A stretch of DNA of 64,000 nucleotides from assembly GCF_003355155.1 (NCBI RefSeq), contig NZ_CP031320.1, positions 6,446,287 through 6,510,286 on the forward strand. The letters run 5' to 3'. The first letter of the stretch is position 1. Every line of letters starts with the position of its first letter. The notes beneath the pieces were generated by a model. That model had not been told where the DNA came from and ran no database searches. It saw nothing but the letters and a program-made list of their open reading frames with translations. Below, in pieces: positions 15,847 to 27,352 of the stretch. The translations under genes were made by a program, and so were the position numbers. Origin of the DNA: Streptomyces armeniacus. GTDB taxonomy: Bacteria; Actinomycetota; Actinomycetes; Streptomycetales; Streptomycetaceae.

Positions 15847-17019
15847 TTGAGCGGCGACCCCGGCTTCAGCAACTACCAGAACGAGATCTACCTCCACGGT
15901 CTCGAGGACCGCCACCCGCCCTTCACCACCGACTTCACCGCGCTCGAGGCGTCCGCGCGGGAGCGGCTGGAGCCGGGCCCGTTCTGGTACGTGGCCGGTG
16001 CCGCCGGCTCCGGTGCCACCGACCGCGCCAACCGCGCGGCGTTCGACCGGTACCGGCTCGTCCCGCGCATGCTGACCGGCGCCACCGGCCGCAGCCTGCG
16101 GACGACGGTGCTGGGCGGCGAACTGCCCGCGCCGGTGCTGCTCGCGCCCGTCGGCGTCCAGTCGATCGTGCACCCGGACGGCGAACTCGCCACCGCGCGC
16201 GCGGCGTCCGCCCTCGGGCTGCCCTCCGTGCTGTCCACCGCCTCGTCGCACACCCTTGAAGAGGTGGCGGAGGCGGGCGGCGACGGGCCGCGCTGGTTCC
16301 AGCTGTACTGGCCGAACGACGACGACGTGTGCGCCTCGATACTCGGCCGCGCACGCGCCGCCGGGTACAGCACGCTCGTCGTCACCCTGGACACCTGGAC
16401 TCTCGCCTGGCGCCCGCACGACCTCGACCGCGCGTATCTGCCGTTCATCCGCGGCATCGGCACCGCCATCGCGTTCTCCGACCCGGCGTTCCGCGCGGGG
16501 CTCGCGAAGTCGCCGGAGGAGGACCTGATCTCGGCTGTGCTGCGCTGGGTGCCGATGTTCACCGGCACCGACAAGACGTGGGACCGGCTGCCGTTCCTGC
16601 GCGCGCACTGGGACGGGCCGATCCTGCTGAAGGGCATTCAGCACGCCGACGACGCCCGCCGCGCCGTCAACGCGGGCATGGACGGCATCGTCGTCTCCAA
16701 CCACGGCGGCCGCCAAGTGGACGGCGCCGTCGCCGCCCTCGACGCGCTGCCCGCGATCGCCGAGGCGGTGGGCGACCGTACGGAGGTCCTGTTCGACTCG
16801 GGCGTACGGACCGGCGCCGACGTGCTCAAGGCCCTGGCGCTGGGCGCGAAGGCGGTGCTGCTGGGCCGCCCGTACGCGTACGGGCTGGCGCACGGCGGCG
16901 AGGACGGCGTACGCCACGTGCTGCGCGGCCTGCTCGCGGACCTCGAGATCACGCTGGGTCTGACCGGCCACCGGTCGCCCGCGGAACTGTCCCCCGACGA
17001 CCTGTGGCGGGAGCGGTGA
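15847..17019 (+). CDS. FMN-dependent alpha-hydroxy-acid oxidase, lactate 2-monooxygenase-like
   Basis: A 390-residue TIM-barrel flavoenzyme that oxidises L-2-hydroxy acids. Family marks are WYVAGAAGSG near the N-terminus, APVGVQSIVHPDGE, STASSHTLEEV, QLYWPNDDDV, and the active-site segment SNHGGRQVDGA with its catalytic histidine, followed by DSGVRTGADVLKALALGA for phosphate binding. The insertion around ARPHDLDRAYLPF-like sequence and the N-terminal NYQNEIYLHG fit lactate 2-monooxygenase rather than glycolate oxidase. The predicted TTG start at 15847 follows GAAGGGACGG at a longish distance; an alternative start cannot be excluded. Confidence 0.87.
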   Translation: MSGDPGFSNYQNEIYLHGLEDRHPPFTTDFTALEASARERLEPGPFWYVAGAAGSGATDRANRAAFDRYRLVPRMLTGATGRSLRTTVLGGELPAPVLLAPVGVQSIVHPDGELATARAASALGLPSVLSTASSHTLEEVAEAGGDGPRWFQLYWPNDDDVCASILGRARAAGYSTLVVTLDTWTLAWRPHDLDRAYLPFIRGIGTAIAFSDPAFRAGLAKSPEEDLISAVLRWVPMFTGTDKTWDRLPFLRAHWDGPILLKGIQHADDARRAVNAGMDGIVVSNHGGRQVDGAVAALDALPAIAEAVGDRTEVLFDSGVRTGADVLKALALGAKAVLLGRPYAYGLAHGGEDGVRHVLRGLLADLEITLGLTGHRSPAELSPDDLWRER

Positions 17020-17195
17020 CGCTGCGCGCCACACCCGTCCGCTCGATCGGGTGAGCGGACTCTCGATCGCTTGAGCGGGGCCCATTCCGGCCAATCCCTC
17101 GTCGGTTTCACGCAGCGTTCACATGACGACTTGCAAAGTGTCATCAGGCCTTGGACACAATGGAGATCGCTGTCGACGACCCCGGAAGGCGGAAG

Positions 17196-17561
17196 ATGCC
17201 ACGCAGAGCGATCGTCGTGTTCGTCAACGCCGTCGCGGTCCTGCTGTCCGTCCTGCTGGCCGCCGACACTGCGGCGGCCCAGGTCGTCCCCGCCGTCAAG
17301 AGCAGCGCAGTCACCACCCAGGACACCCGTTCCGTACCGGCGGCGGAGACCGACGCCATGCCGGACGACTCCCAGTCACGCCGCCGAGCGCGCGCCCAGG
17401 CCGGCACCCCGGCCCTCGTCATGAGTTCACTGCCCGTGTGCGGTTGCCAATTCCGGCTGCCGCAGACGACCGTCAAGACACCCGCGTGCGCGGGAAGCAA
17501 GGGGCTGCCGAGGGAGAGATCCGTGGGCGTCCAGGTGCTGCACCAGACGTTCCGCTGCTGA
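17196..17561 (+). CDS. Small putative secreted protein
   Basis: A 121-residue product with a convincing Sec signal: MPRRAIVVFVNAVAVLLSVL followed by LAADTAAAQ, giving basic, hydrophobic and AxA regions. The mature part is low in recognisable features and has cysteines at CGC, CAG and the very last residue. No family is recognised. GGAAGGCGGAAG precedes the ATG at 17196. A possible promoter TTGCAA (17131-17136) and CACAAT (17156-17161) is spaced at 19 nt. Coding potential is plausible rather than proven. Confidence 0.5.
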   Translation: MPRRAIVVFVNAVAVLLSVLLAADTAAAQVVPAVKSSAVTTQDTRSVPAAETDAMPDDSQSRRRARAQAGTPALVMSSLPVCGCQFRLPQTTVKTPACAGSKGLPRERSVGVQVLHQTFRC

Positions 17562-17831
17562 TCCCCGGCCCCCGGGGGCGGCCCCGCCCGCCCCGTCCTT
17601 CCGTACGGTGCCTCCGCGCCGTACGGCGGCTCCGTACCGCACCACCGTGCCGTACCGCACGGCGGACCGGCGCGTACACGTGCCCCTGTCCGTAACGCCG
17701 AACTCGACGCTACGAACCGACCCCCCGCGCAGACACACCCCGCGGCCCCGCCGGGCCCGCCCGCACAGGCGGTGCCGGTGGCGGGCCGTGGGCGGGTGCC
17801 CCCTGCGCAGAGGGGGATGGAGGTGACCCCC
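17562..17831. other. Intergenic region before carbonic anhydrase
   Basis: About 270 bases rich in short CCGTACGG-type palindromes, with no gene, RNA or strong terminator recognised. The only clear signal is the ribosome site GGAGGTGA at its right end. Confidence 0.35.
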
Positions 17832-18488
17832 ATGCAGTCCTTCATCCACCACGCACGCGACTTCCACTCCCGGGTGATCAGCCGCGCCGACGAACGCGAG
17901 ACCTTCGGGCGGCTGGCACACGGCCAGTCCCCCGAGGCCCTGTTCATCACCTGCTCCGACTCGCGGGTGGTGCCGAGCATCTTCACCGGGGCCCGTCCCG
18001 GACAGCTCTTCGAGCTCCGTACGGCGGGCAACGCGGTCCCGCCGTACGGCGCTGCCGAGCGGCCCAGCGGTGAGGCCGCGACCATCGAGTACGCGGTGTG
18101 CGTGCTGCAGGTGCCCGACATCGTGGTGTGCGGGCACTCGCACTGCGGTGCCGTCGGCGCGTGGGTGCGCGGCGACGACCTGGCGGCGGTGCCGGCCGTC
18201 CACGGCTGGCTGACCAGTCAGCTCGCAGAGCCCGCCGTCCTGACCCGCGGCCACGGCGGAAAAGGGGAAACGAGGCAAGCAGACGCGGCGGAGGAAGCGG
18301 ACGAGCCCGACGTGTCCGCCGCCGTACAGCGCCACGTACGCGCCCAGTTGGAGCGGCTGCGCGGTTACCCGCACATCGCGGAGCGCGAGGCGGCCGGCCA
18401 ACTGCGGCTGCACGGCTGGTTCTACGCGGTCGACACCGGCCTCGTCCTCGAGCACCACGCCGGGACTGATGTGTTCCTCCCCCTCTAG
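17832..18488 (+). CDS. Beta-class carbonic anhydrase
   Basis: Zinc enzyme that interconverts CO2 and bicarbonate. The 218-residue protein shows the beta-class ligands: cysteine 41 with the Asp/Arg dyad in ITCSDSRV, then histidine 102 and cysteine 105 in CGHSHCGAV. FELRTAGNAVP is also conserved. A charged insert (residues about 140-165) is unusual. The ATG at 17832 is fixed by the near-perfect ribosome site GGAGGTGA 5 nt upstream. A SulP transporter starts 90 bp downstream on the same strand, a pairing that points to bicarbonate uptake and hydration. Confidence 0.93.
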   Translation: MQSFIHHARDFHSRVISRADERETFGRLAHGQSPEALFITCSDSRVVPSIFTGARPGQLFELRTAGNAVPPYGAAERPSGEAATIEYAVCVLQVPDIVVCGHSHCGAVGAWVRGDDLAAVPAVHGWLTSQLAEPAVLTRGHGGKGETRQADAAEEADEPDVSAAVQRHVRAQLERLRGYPHIAEREAAGQLRLHGWFYAVDTGLVLEHHAGTDVFLPL

Positions 18489-18578
18489 GTCTCTCTGGGC
18501 CCTTTGGGCCCTTTAGTCCCTTCTGCGCGCCGCCGCCTCCCCCGCCACCCGACGTACGCAACACCCCCCGGAGAACTG

Positions 18579-20105
18579 ATGACCAAACTCAACCCGTTGC
18601 GGAGCCCCGGCACGCTCCGGGCCGACCTCACGGCGTCACTCGTCGTCTTCCTCGTCGCGCTGCCGCTGTGCGTCGGCGTCGCCGTCGCGTCCGGCGTGCC
18701 CGCCGAACTCGGCCTGATCACCGGCATCGTGGGCGGACTCGTCACCGGTTTCCTGCCCGGCAGCAGCCTCCAGGTGAGCGGCCCGGCCGCCGGCCTGACC
18801 GTGCTCGTCTACGAAGCGGTCGAGACGTACGGGCTCGGCGCGCTCGGCGTACTGGTCCTGGCCGCCGGCCTGCTGCAGCTGCTGATGGGCGCGCTGAAGC
18901 TGGGCCGCTGGTTCCGGGCGATCTCGGTCGCCGTCGTCCAGGGCATGCTCGCGGGCATCGGCCTGGTGCTGATGGCCGGTCAGGTCTACGCGCTCGCCGA
19001 CCGTTCGGCGCCCGGCAGCGGCATCGAGAAGCTGACCGGACTGCCCGGCCTCGTCGCCGACACCGCGGGCTCCGGCACCGCGCTGACCGCCGCCGGGGTC
19101 GGGACGGCGACCGTCCTGCTGCTCGTGCTGTGGCCGAAGTGGCCCGCGGGCGCGAAGGTGCTGCCCGCGCCGCTGGCCGCCGTCGCCCTGGCCACGGCGG
19201 TGACCGTCGCGTTCGACCTGCCGATCGCCCGCGTCCGCGTCACGGGCCTCGTCGAGGCCGTACAGCCGCCGGGACTCGACGAGTTCGGCGGCCTGGCCAC
19301 GACCGGAATGATCGGCACCGTCCTCGCCTTCACGCTCATCGCCTCGGCCGAGTCGCTGTTCAGCGCGGCCGCGGTGGACCGTATGCACGACGGGCCCCGT
19401 ACGGACTACGACAAGGAGCTGCGGGCACAGGGCGCGGGCAACGCCGTCTGCGGCGCCCTCGGCGCCCTGCCGATGACGGCGGTCATCGTCCGCAGCTCCG
19501 CCAACGTCTCGGCGGGCGCCCGTACGAAGGCGTCGCGAGTGCTGCACGGCGTGTGGCTGCTGGCGTTCGCCGCGGCGTTCCCGGCGGCGCTGGAGGTCAT
19601 CCCGGTGGCGGCGCTGGCGGGCGTGCTCGTACACGCGGGCTGGAAGCTGATGCCCGTACGGGACTTCGGGCCGCTGTGGCGCGAACACCGGGCGGAGGCC
19701 GTGGTGCTGGCGGTCACGGCGGTGTCGATCGTCGTCACGAACATGTTCGAGGGCGTGCTCATCGGGCTGCTGATGTCCGTCGTCAAGACCGCCTGGGAGA
19801 TCTCGCACGTGCACGTGGAGACGGAGGACCCGGGCGCGGGCCGCCCCGTACGCGTCCACGTACGCGGCAACGCCACCTTCCTCCGGCTGCCGAAGCTGCA
19901 GGACCAGCTGGACACGCTGCCCGCCAACCGTACGGTCGAACTCCACCTGGGCGGGCTGCGGCACATGGACCACGCGTGCGGACTCGCCCTGTCCACCTGG
20001 GAGGAGCGGCACAACCGCACGGCGGCGCGGCTGTCCGCGGAACGGGAAGGGGAAGGCACGGAGATAGCGGCGGAACACCCTCTGCCGGACCGCTCGCCCT
20101 CCTAG
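18579..20105 (+). CDS. SulP family inorganic anion transporter
   Basis: A 508-residue membrane protein with 10-12 helices. The SulP signature region PLCVGVAVASGVPAELGLITG opens the transport domain, and ESLFSAAAVDRM plus GALPMTAVIVRSSANVSAGA are the conserved central motifs. A short C-terminal STAS domain follows (about residues 410-490). Located directly after carbonic anhydrase, it probably moves bicarbonate, by analogy with BicA-type carriers; sulfate is the alternative. The ATG at 18579 has GGAGA 5 nt upstream. Confidence 0.9.
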   Translation: MTKLNPLRSPGTLRADLTASLVVFLVALPLCVGVAVASGVPAELGLITGIVGGLVTGFLPGSSLQVSGPAAGLTVLVYEAVETYGLGALGVLVLAAGLLQLLMGALKLGRWFRAISVAVVQGMLAGIGLVLMAGQVYALADRSAPGSGIEKLTGLPGLVADTAGSGTALTAAGVGTATVLLLVLWPKWPAGAKVLPAPLAAVALATAVTVAFDLPIARVRVTGLVEAVQPPGLDEFGGLATTGMIGTVLAFTLIASAESLFSAAAVDRMHDGPRTDYDKELRAQGAGNAVCGALGALPMTAVIVRSSANVSAGARTKASRVLHGVWLLAFAAAFPAALEVIPVAALAGVLVHAGWKLMPVRDFGPLWREHRAEAVVLAVTAVSIVVTNMFEGVLIGLLMSVVKTAWEISHVHVETEDPGAGRPVRVHVRGNATFLRLPKLQDQLDTLPANRTVELHLGGLRHMDHACGLALSTWEERHNRTAARLSAEREGEGTEIAAEHPLPDRSPS

Positions 20106-20117
20106 GGCGGCAGACGA

Positions 20118-20528
20118 CTAGGCGCAGGACGGGCACAGCCCGCGGTACGTGACCTCCGCCTCGGACACCGTGAAGCCGAACCGCTCCTCCTCCGGGAGGT
20201 CGGCCAGCGGATCGGCGGCGGGGTGGACGTCGCGGATCGTGCCGCAGCGGGAGCACACCAGGTGGTGGTGCGGGAGGTGCGCGTTGGGGTCGTAGCGGCG
20301 GGCCCGGCCGTCGGTGGAGACCTCGGTGACCTCACCGAGGGAGACCAGCTCGCCCAGCGCGTTGTAGACGGTCGCCCGGGAGATCTCCGGCAGCCGCTGC
20401 GCCGCGCGGGCGTGCACCTCGTCGGCGGTGAGGTGCACGTGGTCGCCGTCGAGGACCTCGGCGACAACACGCCGCTGGGAGGTCATCCGCCAGCCGCGCT
20501 CTCGCAGTCGCTCCAGCAGGTCGCTCAT
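20118..20528 (-). CDS. furA: Fur family metalloregulator (FurA/CatR-like)
   Basis: A 136-residue Fur-family repressor. The winged helix includes RMTSQRRVVAEVL and ISRATVYNALGELV; the metal region has HLPHHHLVCSRCG and a second cysteine pair in GLCPSCA, the structural zinc site of peroxide- and iron-sensing members. It is divergent from katG with a 388-bp gap. In streptomycetes a Fur-type regulator (FurA, CatR, FurS) controls the adjacent catalase-peroxidase and itself, so the same role is likely here. The ATG at 20528 has AAGGTGA upstream. Confidence 0.9.
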   Translation of the reverse strand: MSDLLERLRERGWRMTSQRRVVAEVLDGDHVHLTADEVHARAAQRLPEISRATVYNALGELVSLGEVTEVSTDGRARRYDPNAHLPHHHLVCSRCGTIRDVHPAADPLADLPEEERFGFTVSEAEVTYRGLCPSCA

Positions 20529-20621
20529 ATCGGTTCACCTTTTCAGGTCCGGCGGGACACCCGCGGTTCGCTCTCGCTGCGGATGTCCTGGGGCCGAGTG
20601 GATATGGATTTGGCCCGCTTC

Positions 20622-20649
20622 TTGACTTGGATTCTGTCCATCGTAGGAT
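20622..20649 (+). promoter_or_regulatory. Probable sigma-70-type promoter of katG
   Basis: TTGACT (20622-20627) and TAGGAT (20644-20649) are separated by 16 nt, a good match to the housekeeping consensus. Initiation just downstream leaves a leader of about 260 nt before the katG ATG. The leader contains a perfect GCCCGGC/GCCGGGC hairpin (20810-20826). The spacer or flanks probably hold the Fur-type operator, which I cannot delimit. Confidence 0.6.
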
Positions 20650-20664
20650 CGGTTCCGGTAATAG

Positions 20665-23148
<2,484 letters not shown>

Positions 23149-23235
23149 GCCGGGCCGTACGGCCTGAGCCGTACGGTCTCGCCTGGTCCGGCCTCGTACG
23201 GCTGACCGCTCCCCTCGGGTGACACCGGGGGGAGC

Positions 23236-23658
23236 GGCAGACGAGCCGTGCTGTAAGCCGGATTCTGTTCCGGGCGGACCTCGCGGTCCGCCCGGAGGCG
23301 GCCATCCATCTACGATCGCCGTCGCCGGCGACCTCCAGCGGTCTACCCGCGGACTCGGGCGGGCCGCCCTCGAACATCCGCGCAGAGCCACCGCCCCGTA
23401 CGGGACGCGGCCCCATCTTGACCTTGCTCCAGGTGGGGTTTACCGAGCCGGCCAGGTCACCCTGGCCGCTGGTGGTCTCTTACACCACCGTTTCACCCTT
23501 ACCGGGTGCCTCGCGGCCCCGGCGGTCTGCTTTCTGTGGCACTTTCCCGTGGGTCGCCCCAGGTAGGCGTTACCTACCACCCTGCCCTGCGGAGCCCGGA
23601 CTTTCCTCGGCGGAATCCTCGCGGATTCCGACGCGACCGCCCGCACGACTCGTCTGCC
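23236..23658 (-). ncRNA. rnpB: RNase P RNA (rnpB), bacterial type A
   Basis: The catalytic RNA of RNase P, which trims tRNA 5' leaders. On the minus strand the 5' end GGCAGACGAGTCGTGC pairs with the 3' end GCACGGCTCGTCTGCC to form helix P1. Near the 5' end is the universal GAGGAAAGTCCGGGCTCC, followed by GGGTGGTAGGTAACGCC, and further on GGGTAAGGGTGAAACGGTGG-like and GGTGTAAGAGACCACC segments, AACCCCACCTGGAGCAAGG, and the tail GAATCCGGCTTACAGC. The length of about 423 nt fits streptomycetes. Exact ends are estimated from P1. Confidence 0.95.
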
Positions 23659-23773
23659 GTGCCTCCATCGTACCCGGGTGATCAGCCTGGCCCGGACCTG
23701 CCCGCCGGCGCCCGTAGGCTGCGGGCACAGGACAACCGGAACGACCGGAACACGTGAACGTGAGGAGAAGCAG

Positions 23774-24571
23774 GTGCTCGTGCTGTTGCCGCCGTCCGAG
23801 GGGAAGGCCACGGTGAGGTCGCGTACCAGGCTGGACCTGGGGGCGCTGTCGCTGCCCGGTCTGACGGACGCGCGCGCGGCGGTGCTCGGGAAGCTGGTCG
23901 CGCTCTGCTCCGGCGACGCGGAGAAGGCCCGCGAGACGCTCGGCCTGAGCGAGGGCCTGCGCGGCGAGGTGACGAAGAACGCGGGCCTGCCGACCGCACC
24001 CGTACGGCCCGCCGGCGAGATCTACACAGGCGTGCTCTACGACGCGCTCGGCCTGGCCACCCTGAGTCCGGCCGCGAAGCGGCGCGCGACGCGTTCGCTG
24101 CTGGTCTTCTCCGGGCTGTGGGGAGCGATCGGGATCAAGGACCCGATCCCGGCGTACCGCTGCCCCGCCGGCGTCAAGCTGCCCGGCGTGGGCGCGCTGG
24201 GCGCGCACTGGCGGCGGCCGCTGGCTCAGGTGCTGCCGGAGGCGGCGGGCCGCGGGCTCGTCCTGGACCTGCGCTCCTCCGCGTACGCGGGCATGTGGCG
24301 GCCGGCCGGCGAGCTGGCGGAGCGTACGGCGACGGTACGGGTGCTGCAGTCGACAGTCGTGGACGGCGTCGAAAAGCGCAGCGTGGTCTCGCACTTCAAC
24401 AAGGCGACCAAGGGGCGGCTCGTACGCGACCTGCTGGAGGCGGGCGCGGCGCCGCGCGATCCGGCGGCGCTGGCGGTCGCGCTGAAGGAGCTCGGTTACG
24501 CGGTGGAGGGCTCGGCGCCGGAGCGGGCGGGCACGCCGTGGCAGCTGGACGTGATCGTGACGGAGCTCTGA
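23774..24571 (+). CDS. yaaA: YaaA family peroxide-stress protein
   Basis: A 265-residue member of the YaaA (UPF0246) family, which in E. coli limits free iron and DNA damage under peroxide stress. The N-terminal LPPSEGK motif is diagnostic, and [33 protein letters not shown] and [13 protein letters not shown] follow in the usual order. The GTG at 23774 is fixed by GAGGAG (23762-23767). It lies two loci from katG, an oxidative-stress neighbourhood, but with rnpB between on the other strand, so there is no shared operon. Confidence 0.9.
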   Translation: MLVLLPPSEGKATVRSRTRLDLGALSLPGLTDARAAVLGKLVALCSGDAEKARETLGLSEGLRGEVTKNAGLPTAPVRPAGEIYTGVLYDALGLATLSPAAKRRATRSLLVFSGLWGAIGIKDPIPAYRCPAGVKLPGVGALGAHWRRPLAQVLPEAAGRGLVLDLRSSAYAGMWRPAGELAERTATVRVLQSTVVDGVEKRSVVSHFNKATKGRLVRDLLEAGAAPRDPAALAVALKELGYAVEGSAPERAGTPWQLDVIVTEL

Positions 24572-24664
24572 GCGGGGCCGCGGACGCGGGGAGCCGTACG
24601 TACTCCATTGCAGTGAACGCAACGCACGTTGCGTAGGGCGCCGCACGGCGGGAGGATGTGCCGC

Positions 24665-25321
24665 ATGACCGCCCCCGCCGCGCCGTCCTCGCCGCCGCCC
24701 ACGCCGTCCGTACTGGACCTCGCCCCCGTCATCCCCGTCGTCGTCCTCGACGACGCCGCCGACGCGGTGCCCCTGGCCCGCGCGCTCGTGGCGGGCGGGC
24801 TGCCCGCGATCGAGGTGACGCTGCGTACGGACGCGGCGCTCGACGCGATCCGCGCCATCGCGGCGGAGGTCCCGGAGGCGGTGGTCGGCGCGGGCACCGT
24901 CCTCACCCCCGAGCAGGTACGGGCGACGGCGGACGCGGGCGCGCGGTTCCTCGTCAGCCCCGGCAGCACGGAACGGCTCGTGGACGCGATGCAGGCGTCG
25001 GAACTGCCGTTCCTGCCGGGCGTCTCGACCGTCTCCGAAACGCTCGCGCTCCTCGAACGCGGCGTCGCGGAGCTGAAGTTCTTCCCGGCGGAGGCGGCGG
25101 GCGGCGTCACGTTCCTGAAGGCCATGGCCGCACCGCTGCCGGGGGCGCGGTTCTGCCCGACCGGCGGGATCAGCCTGGCCACCGCGCCGGACTATCTGGC
25201 GCTGCCCAACGTGGGCTGCGTCGGCGGCTCCTGGATGCTGCCCGCCGACGCCCTGGCGGAGAAGGACTGGGCGCGGGTGGAGCGCCTGTCGGCCAAGGCG
25301 GCGGCCGTACGCCCCGCTTGA
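24665..25321 (+). CDS. eda: 2-keto-3-deoxy-6-phosphogluconate (KDPG) aldolase
   Basis: Class I aldolase of 218 residues cleaving KDPG or KDPGal to pyruvate and a triose phosphate. Glutamate 50 in PAIEVTLRT is the acid/base residue and lysine 138 in [10 protein letters not shown] forms the Schiff base; CPTGGIS binds phosphate. No edd or sugar kinase is adjacent, so the pathway is unclear; the Entner-Doudoroff route is uncommon in streptomycetes and sugar-acid catabolism is as likely. ATG at 24665, with GGGAGG 9 nt upstream; 24656 is an alternative. The stop codon is the first triplet of an 18-bp tandem repeat. Confidence 0.88.
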   Translation: MTAPAAPSSPPPTPSVLDLAPVIPVVVLDDAADAVPLARALVAGGLPAIEVTLRTDAALDAIRAIAAEVPEAVVGAGTVLTPEQVRATADAGARFLVSPGSTERLVDAMQASELPFLPGVSTVSETLALLERGVAELKFFPAEAAGGVTFLKAMAAPLPGARFCPTGGISLATAPDYLALPNVGCVGGSWMLPADALAEKDWARVERLSAKAAAVRPA

Positions 25322-25372
25322 GGCGTACGGCGCGCCTGAAGCGTACGCCGCGCCTGAGGCGTACGGCGCGTG
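25319..25372. repeat. 18-bp tandem repeat, three copies
   Basis: Units of TGAGGCGTACGGCGCGCC at 25319, 25337 and 25355, with one or two mismatches each. The first TGA is the stop codon of the aldolase gene, and each later copy begins again with TGA in the same phase. GTACG palindromes recur within every unit. Confidence 0.8.
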
Positions 25373-25385
25373 CCGCGGCTCGTGG

Positions 25386-26609
25386 TCAGCGCAGGTGGCC
25401 GGTGTCGTTGAGGAGGCGGAGCGACGCGTTCCCGTCCGCGTAGTACGCCACCGCCGAGATCGACGCCGCCGACAGTTCCATCCGGAACAGCGCCTCCGGC
25501 GGGGCGCCGAGCGCCAGCCGGGCGAGCGTCTTGATCGGCGTCACGTGCGTGACCAGCAGCACCGTACGGCCCGGGTAGCGGGCGAGCAGCTTGTCGCGGG
25601 AGAGCGCGACCCGGCGGGCGACGGCCGTGAAGCTCTCGCCGCCGCCGGTCGGTTCGGCCTTCGCGGACGACAGCCAGGCCGACAGGTCGTGCGGGTGCCG
25701 CTCGCGTACCTCGGCGAACGTCAGGCCCTCCCACGCGCCGAAGTCCGTTTCGCGCAGCCCCTCGTCCGTCCGTACGTCCAGCCCGAGGCGCTCCGCGACG
25801 ACGGCCGCCGTGTCGCGGCAGCGGCGCAGCGGCGAGCTGACGACGGCCTGTACGGTGCCGCGCGCCGCGAGCGCGGCGGCGACGGCCTCGGCCTGGCGGC
25901 GGCCCACAGCGGACAGTTCGGGGTCGGCGCCGCCGCTGCCCGAGAAGCGCTTCTCGGGGGTGAGCGCGGTCTCGCCGTGCCGCAGCAGGACGAACGTGGT
26001 GGGCGGCCCTAGGTCGGGGCCCCAGCCGGCGGGCGGCGCGGCGGGCTTGGCCGCTGCGGCCGGCTCGGCCGCGTCGGGTTCCGTGCCGGCGGCGCCCACG
26101 GCGGTCGCGCCGCCAGGGCCGCCGGCGCCGCCCGCGCCGCCCGCGTCCAGCTCCGCCGTGGAGGCGGCCGGTGACCACCGCTCGCCGCGCTTGCCCGCGT
26201 CCATGGCCTCGTTCGCGAGCCGGTCCGCGTGCTTGTTCTTCTCCCGCGGAATCCACTCGTAACGCACCGAATCCGGCGGGAAGATGCCCTTCGCCTCGGC
26301 CGCCAGCGGCCGCATGTCCGCGTGCTTGATCTTCCAGCGGCCCGACATCTGCTCGACGACGAGCTTCGAGTCCATCCGCACCCGTACGGTCGCCGCCGGG
26401 TCCAGCTCGTACGCCGCCCGCAGCCCGGCCACCAGGCCCCGGTACTCGGCGACGTTGTTCGTCGCGCGCCCGATGAACTCCGCGGCCTCCACCAGCGTCG
26501 CGCCCGTCACCGCGTCCTTCACCACCGCGCCGTACCCGGCGGGGCCGGGGTTGCCGCGGGAGCCGCCGTCCGCCTCGACGAGGAAGCTGCGGGCCGCCGT
26601 CGCCGCCAT
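25386..26609 (-). CDS. Bifunctional RNase HI / phosphoglycerate-mutase-like acid phosphatase
   Basis: A 407-residue fusion. Residues 5-145 form RNase HI with its acidic residues in VEADGGSRGNPG, NNVAEYRGLVAGL and VRMDSKLVVEQM, which degrades RNA in RNA-DNA hybrids. An Ala/Gly linker (about 165-205) leads to a histidine phosphatase domain with FVLLRHGETALTPEKRFSG and VVSSPLRRCRDTA. In actinobacteria this fusion has RNase H activity plus alpha-ribazole-phosphatase-like activity linked to cobalamin synthesis. The ATG at 26609 overlaps the stop of the preceding gene (TGATG). Confidence 0.94.
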   Translation of the reverse strand: MAATAARSFLVEADGGSRGNPGPAGYGAVVKDAVTGATLVEAAEFIGRATNNVAEYRGLVAGLRAAYELDPAATVRVRMDSKLVVEQMSGRWKIKHADMRPLAAEAKGIFPPDSVRYEWIPREKNKHADRLANEAMDAGKRGERWSPAASTAELDAGGAGGAGGPGGATAVGAAGTEPDAAEPAAAAKPAAPPAGWGPDLGPPTTFVLLRHGETALTPEKRFSGSGGADPELSAVGRRQAEAVAAALAARGTVQAVVSSPLRRCRDTAAVVAERLGLDVRTDEGLRETDFGAWEGLTFAEVRERHPHDLSAWLSSAKAEPTGGGESFTAVARRVALSRDKLLARYPGRTVLLVTHVTPIKTLARLALGAPPEALFRMELSAASISAVAYYADGNASLRLLNDTGHLR

Positions 26610-27352
26610 CAGAGGCCGGACTCGGGCGTACGGACCAGGATGCGGCGGCAGTTCTCGCACCGCAGGACCGCGTCCTCCGCCGCCTCCCGCACGTCGTTGA
26701 CCTCGGTGATGTTGAGCTCCAGCCGGCAGCCCTCGCAGCGCCGCTGGAACAGCTTGGCCGCGCCCACACCGCCCTGCTGCTCGCGGATCTTCTCGTACAG
26801 CTTCAGCAGGTCGGCGGGGAGCGCACCGGCCACGACCTCGCGCTCCTTCGTGGCCATCCGCACCTCGTGGTCGATGGACTCCAGCGCCAGATCGCGGCGG
26901 CCCTCCGCCTCGGCGGTCCGCTGCTGCACGGACTCGACCCGCTCGGTCAGCTCCGCCGCCCGCTCCTGCGCGGACTCGCGGCGCTCCATGACCTCCAGGA
27001 CCACGTCCTCCAGATCGCTCTGCCGCTTCGCCAGCGAGGCGATCTCGCTCTGCAGGCTCTCCAGATCCTTGGGGTTGGTGACCATGCCCGAGTCCAGCCG
27101 CTGCTGATCGCGTGCGGCGCGCTGGCGCACCTGGTCGACGTCCTGTTCCGCCTTCGTCTGCTCGCGGGCGGTGTCGCTCTCCTCGGTCTGCGCGGCGACC
27201 AGCAGGTCGCGCAGCTGGCTGAGGTCGGCCTCCAGGGTCTGGATCTCCTCGTGCTCGGGCAGGCTGCGGCGCTTGTGCGCGAGCTGCGACAGACGCGTGT
27301 CGAGATCCTGTACGTCGAGGAGGCGGATCTGATCGGCGGGCGCGGCGTTCAG
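26609..27352 (-). CDS. Coiled-coil protein with C4 zinc ribbon
   Basis: A 247-residue protein: a long antiparallel coiled coil (about residues 10-190, heptads such as DLSQLRDLLVAAQ and AERVESVQ-type repeats) followed by a zinc ribbon with cysteine pairs CEGC and CENC. The function is unknown; in actinobacteria it sits, as here, between nif3 and the RNase H fusion. No ATG, GTG or TTG is available at the conserved N-terminus. A CTG at 27352 has GGAG 7 nt upstream and overlaps the nif3 stop (CTGA), so CTG initiation with coupling is proposed. It in turn overlaps the next gene by TGATG. Confidence 0.85.
   Translation of the reverse strand: MNAAPADQIRLLDVQDLDTRLSQLAHKRRSLPEHEEIQTLEADLSQLRDLLVAAQTEESDTAREQTKAEQDVDQVRQRAARDQQRLDSGMVTNPKDLESLQSEIASLAKRQSDLEDVVLEVMERRESAQERAAELTERVESVQQRTAEAEGRRDLALESIDHEVRMATKEREVVAGALPADLLKLYEKIREQQGGVGAAKLFQRRCEGCRLELNITEVNDVREAAEDAVLRCENCRRILVRTPESGL

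Noticed and set aside
17427..18458. Minus-strand open frame opposite the carbonic anhydrase.
   Set aside because: Shadow of the carbonic anhydrase gene, whose ligands and ribosome site are clear.
23219..23681. Several small open frames between katG and yaaA.
   Set aside because: They cover rnpB; the RNA helix P1 and universal core segments explain the sequence.
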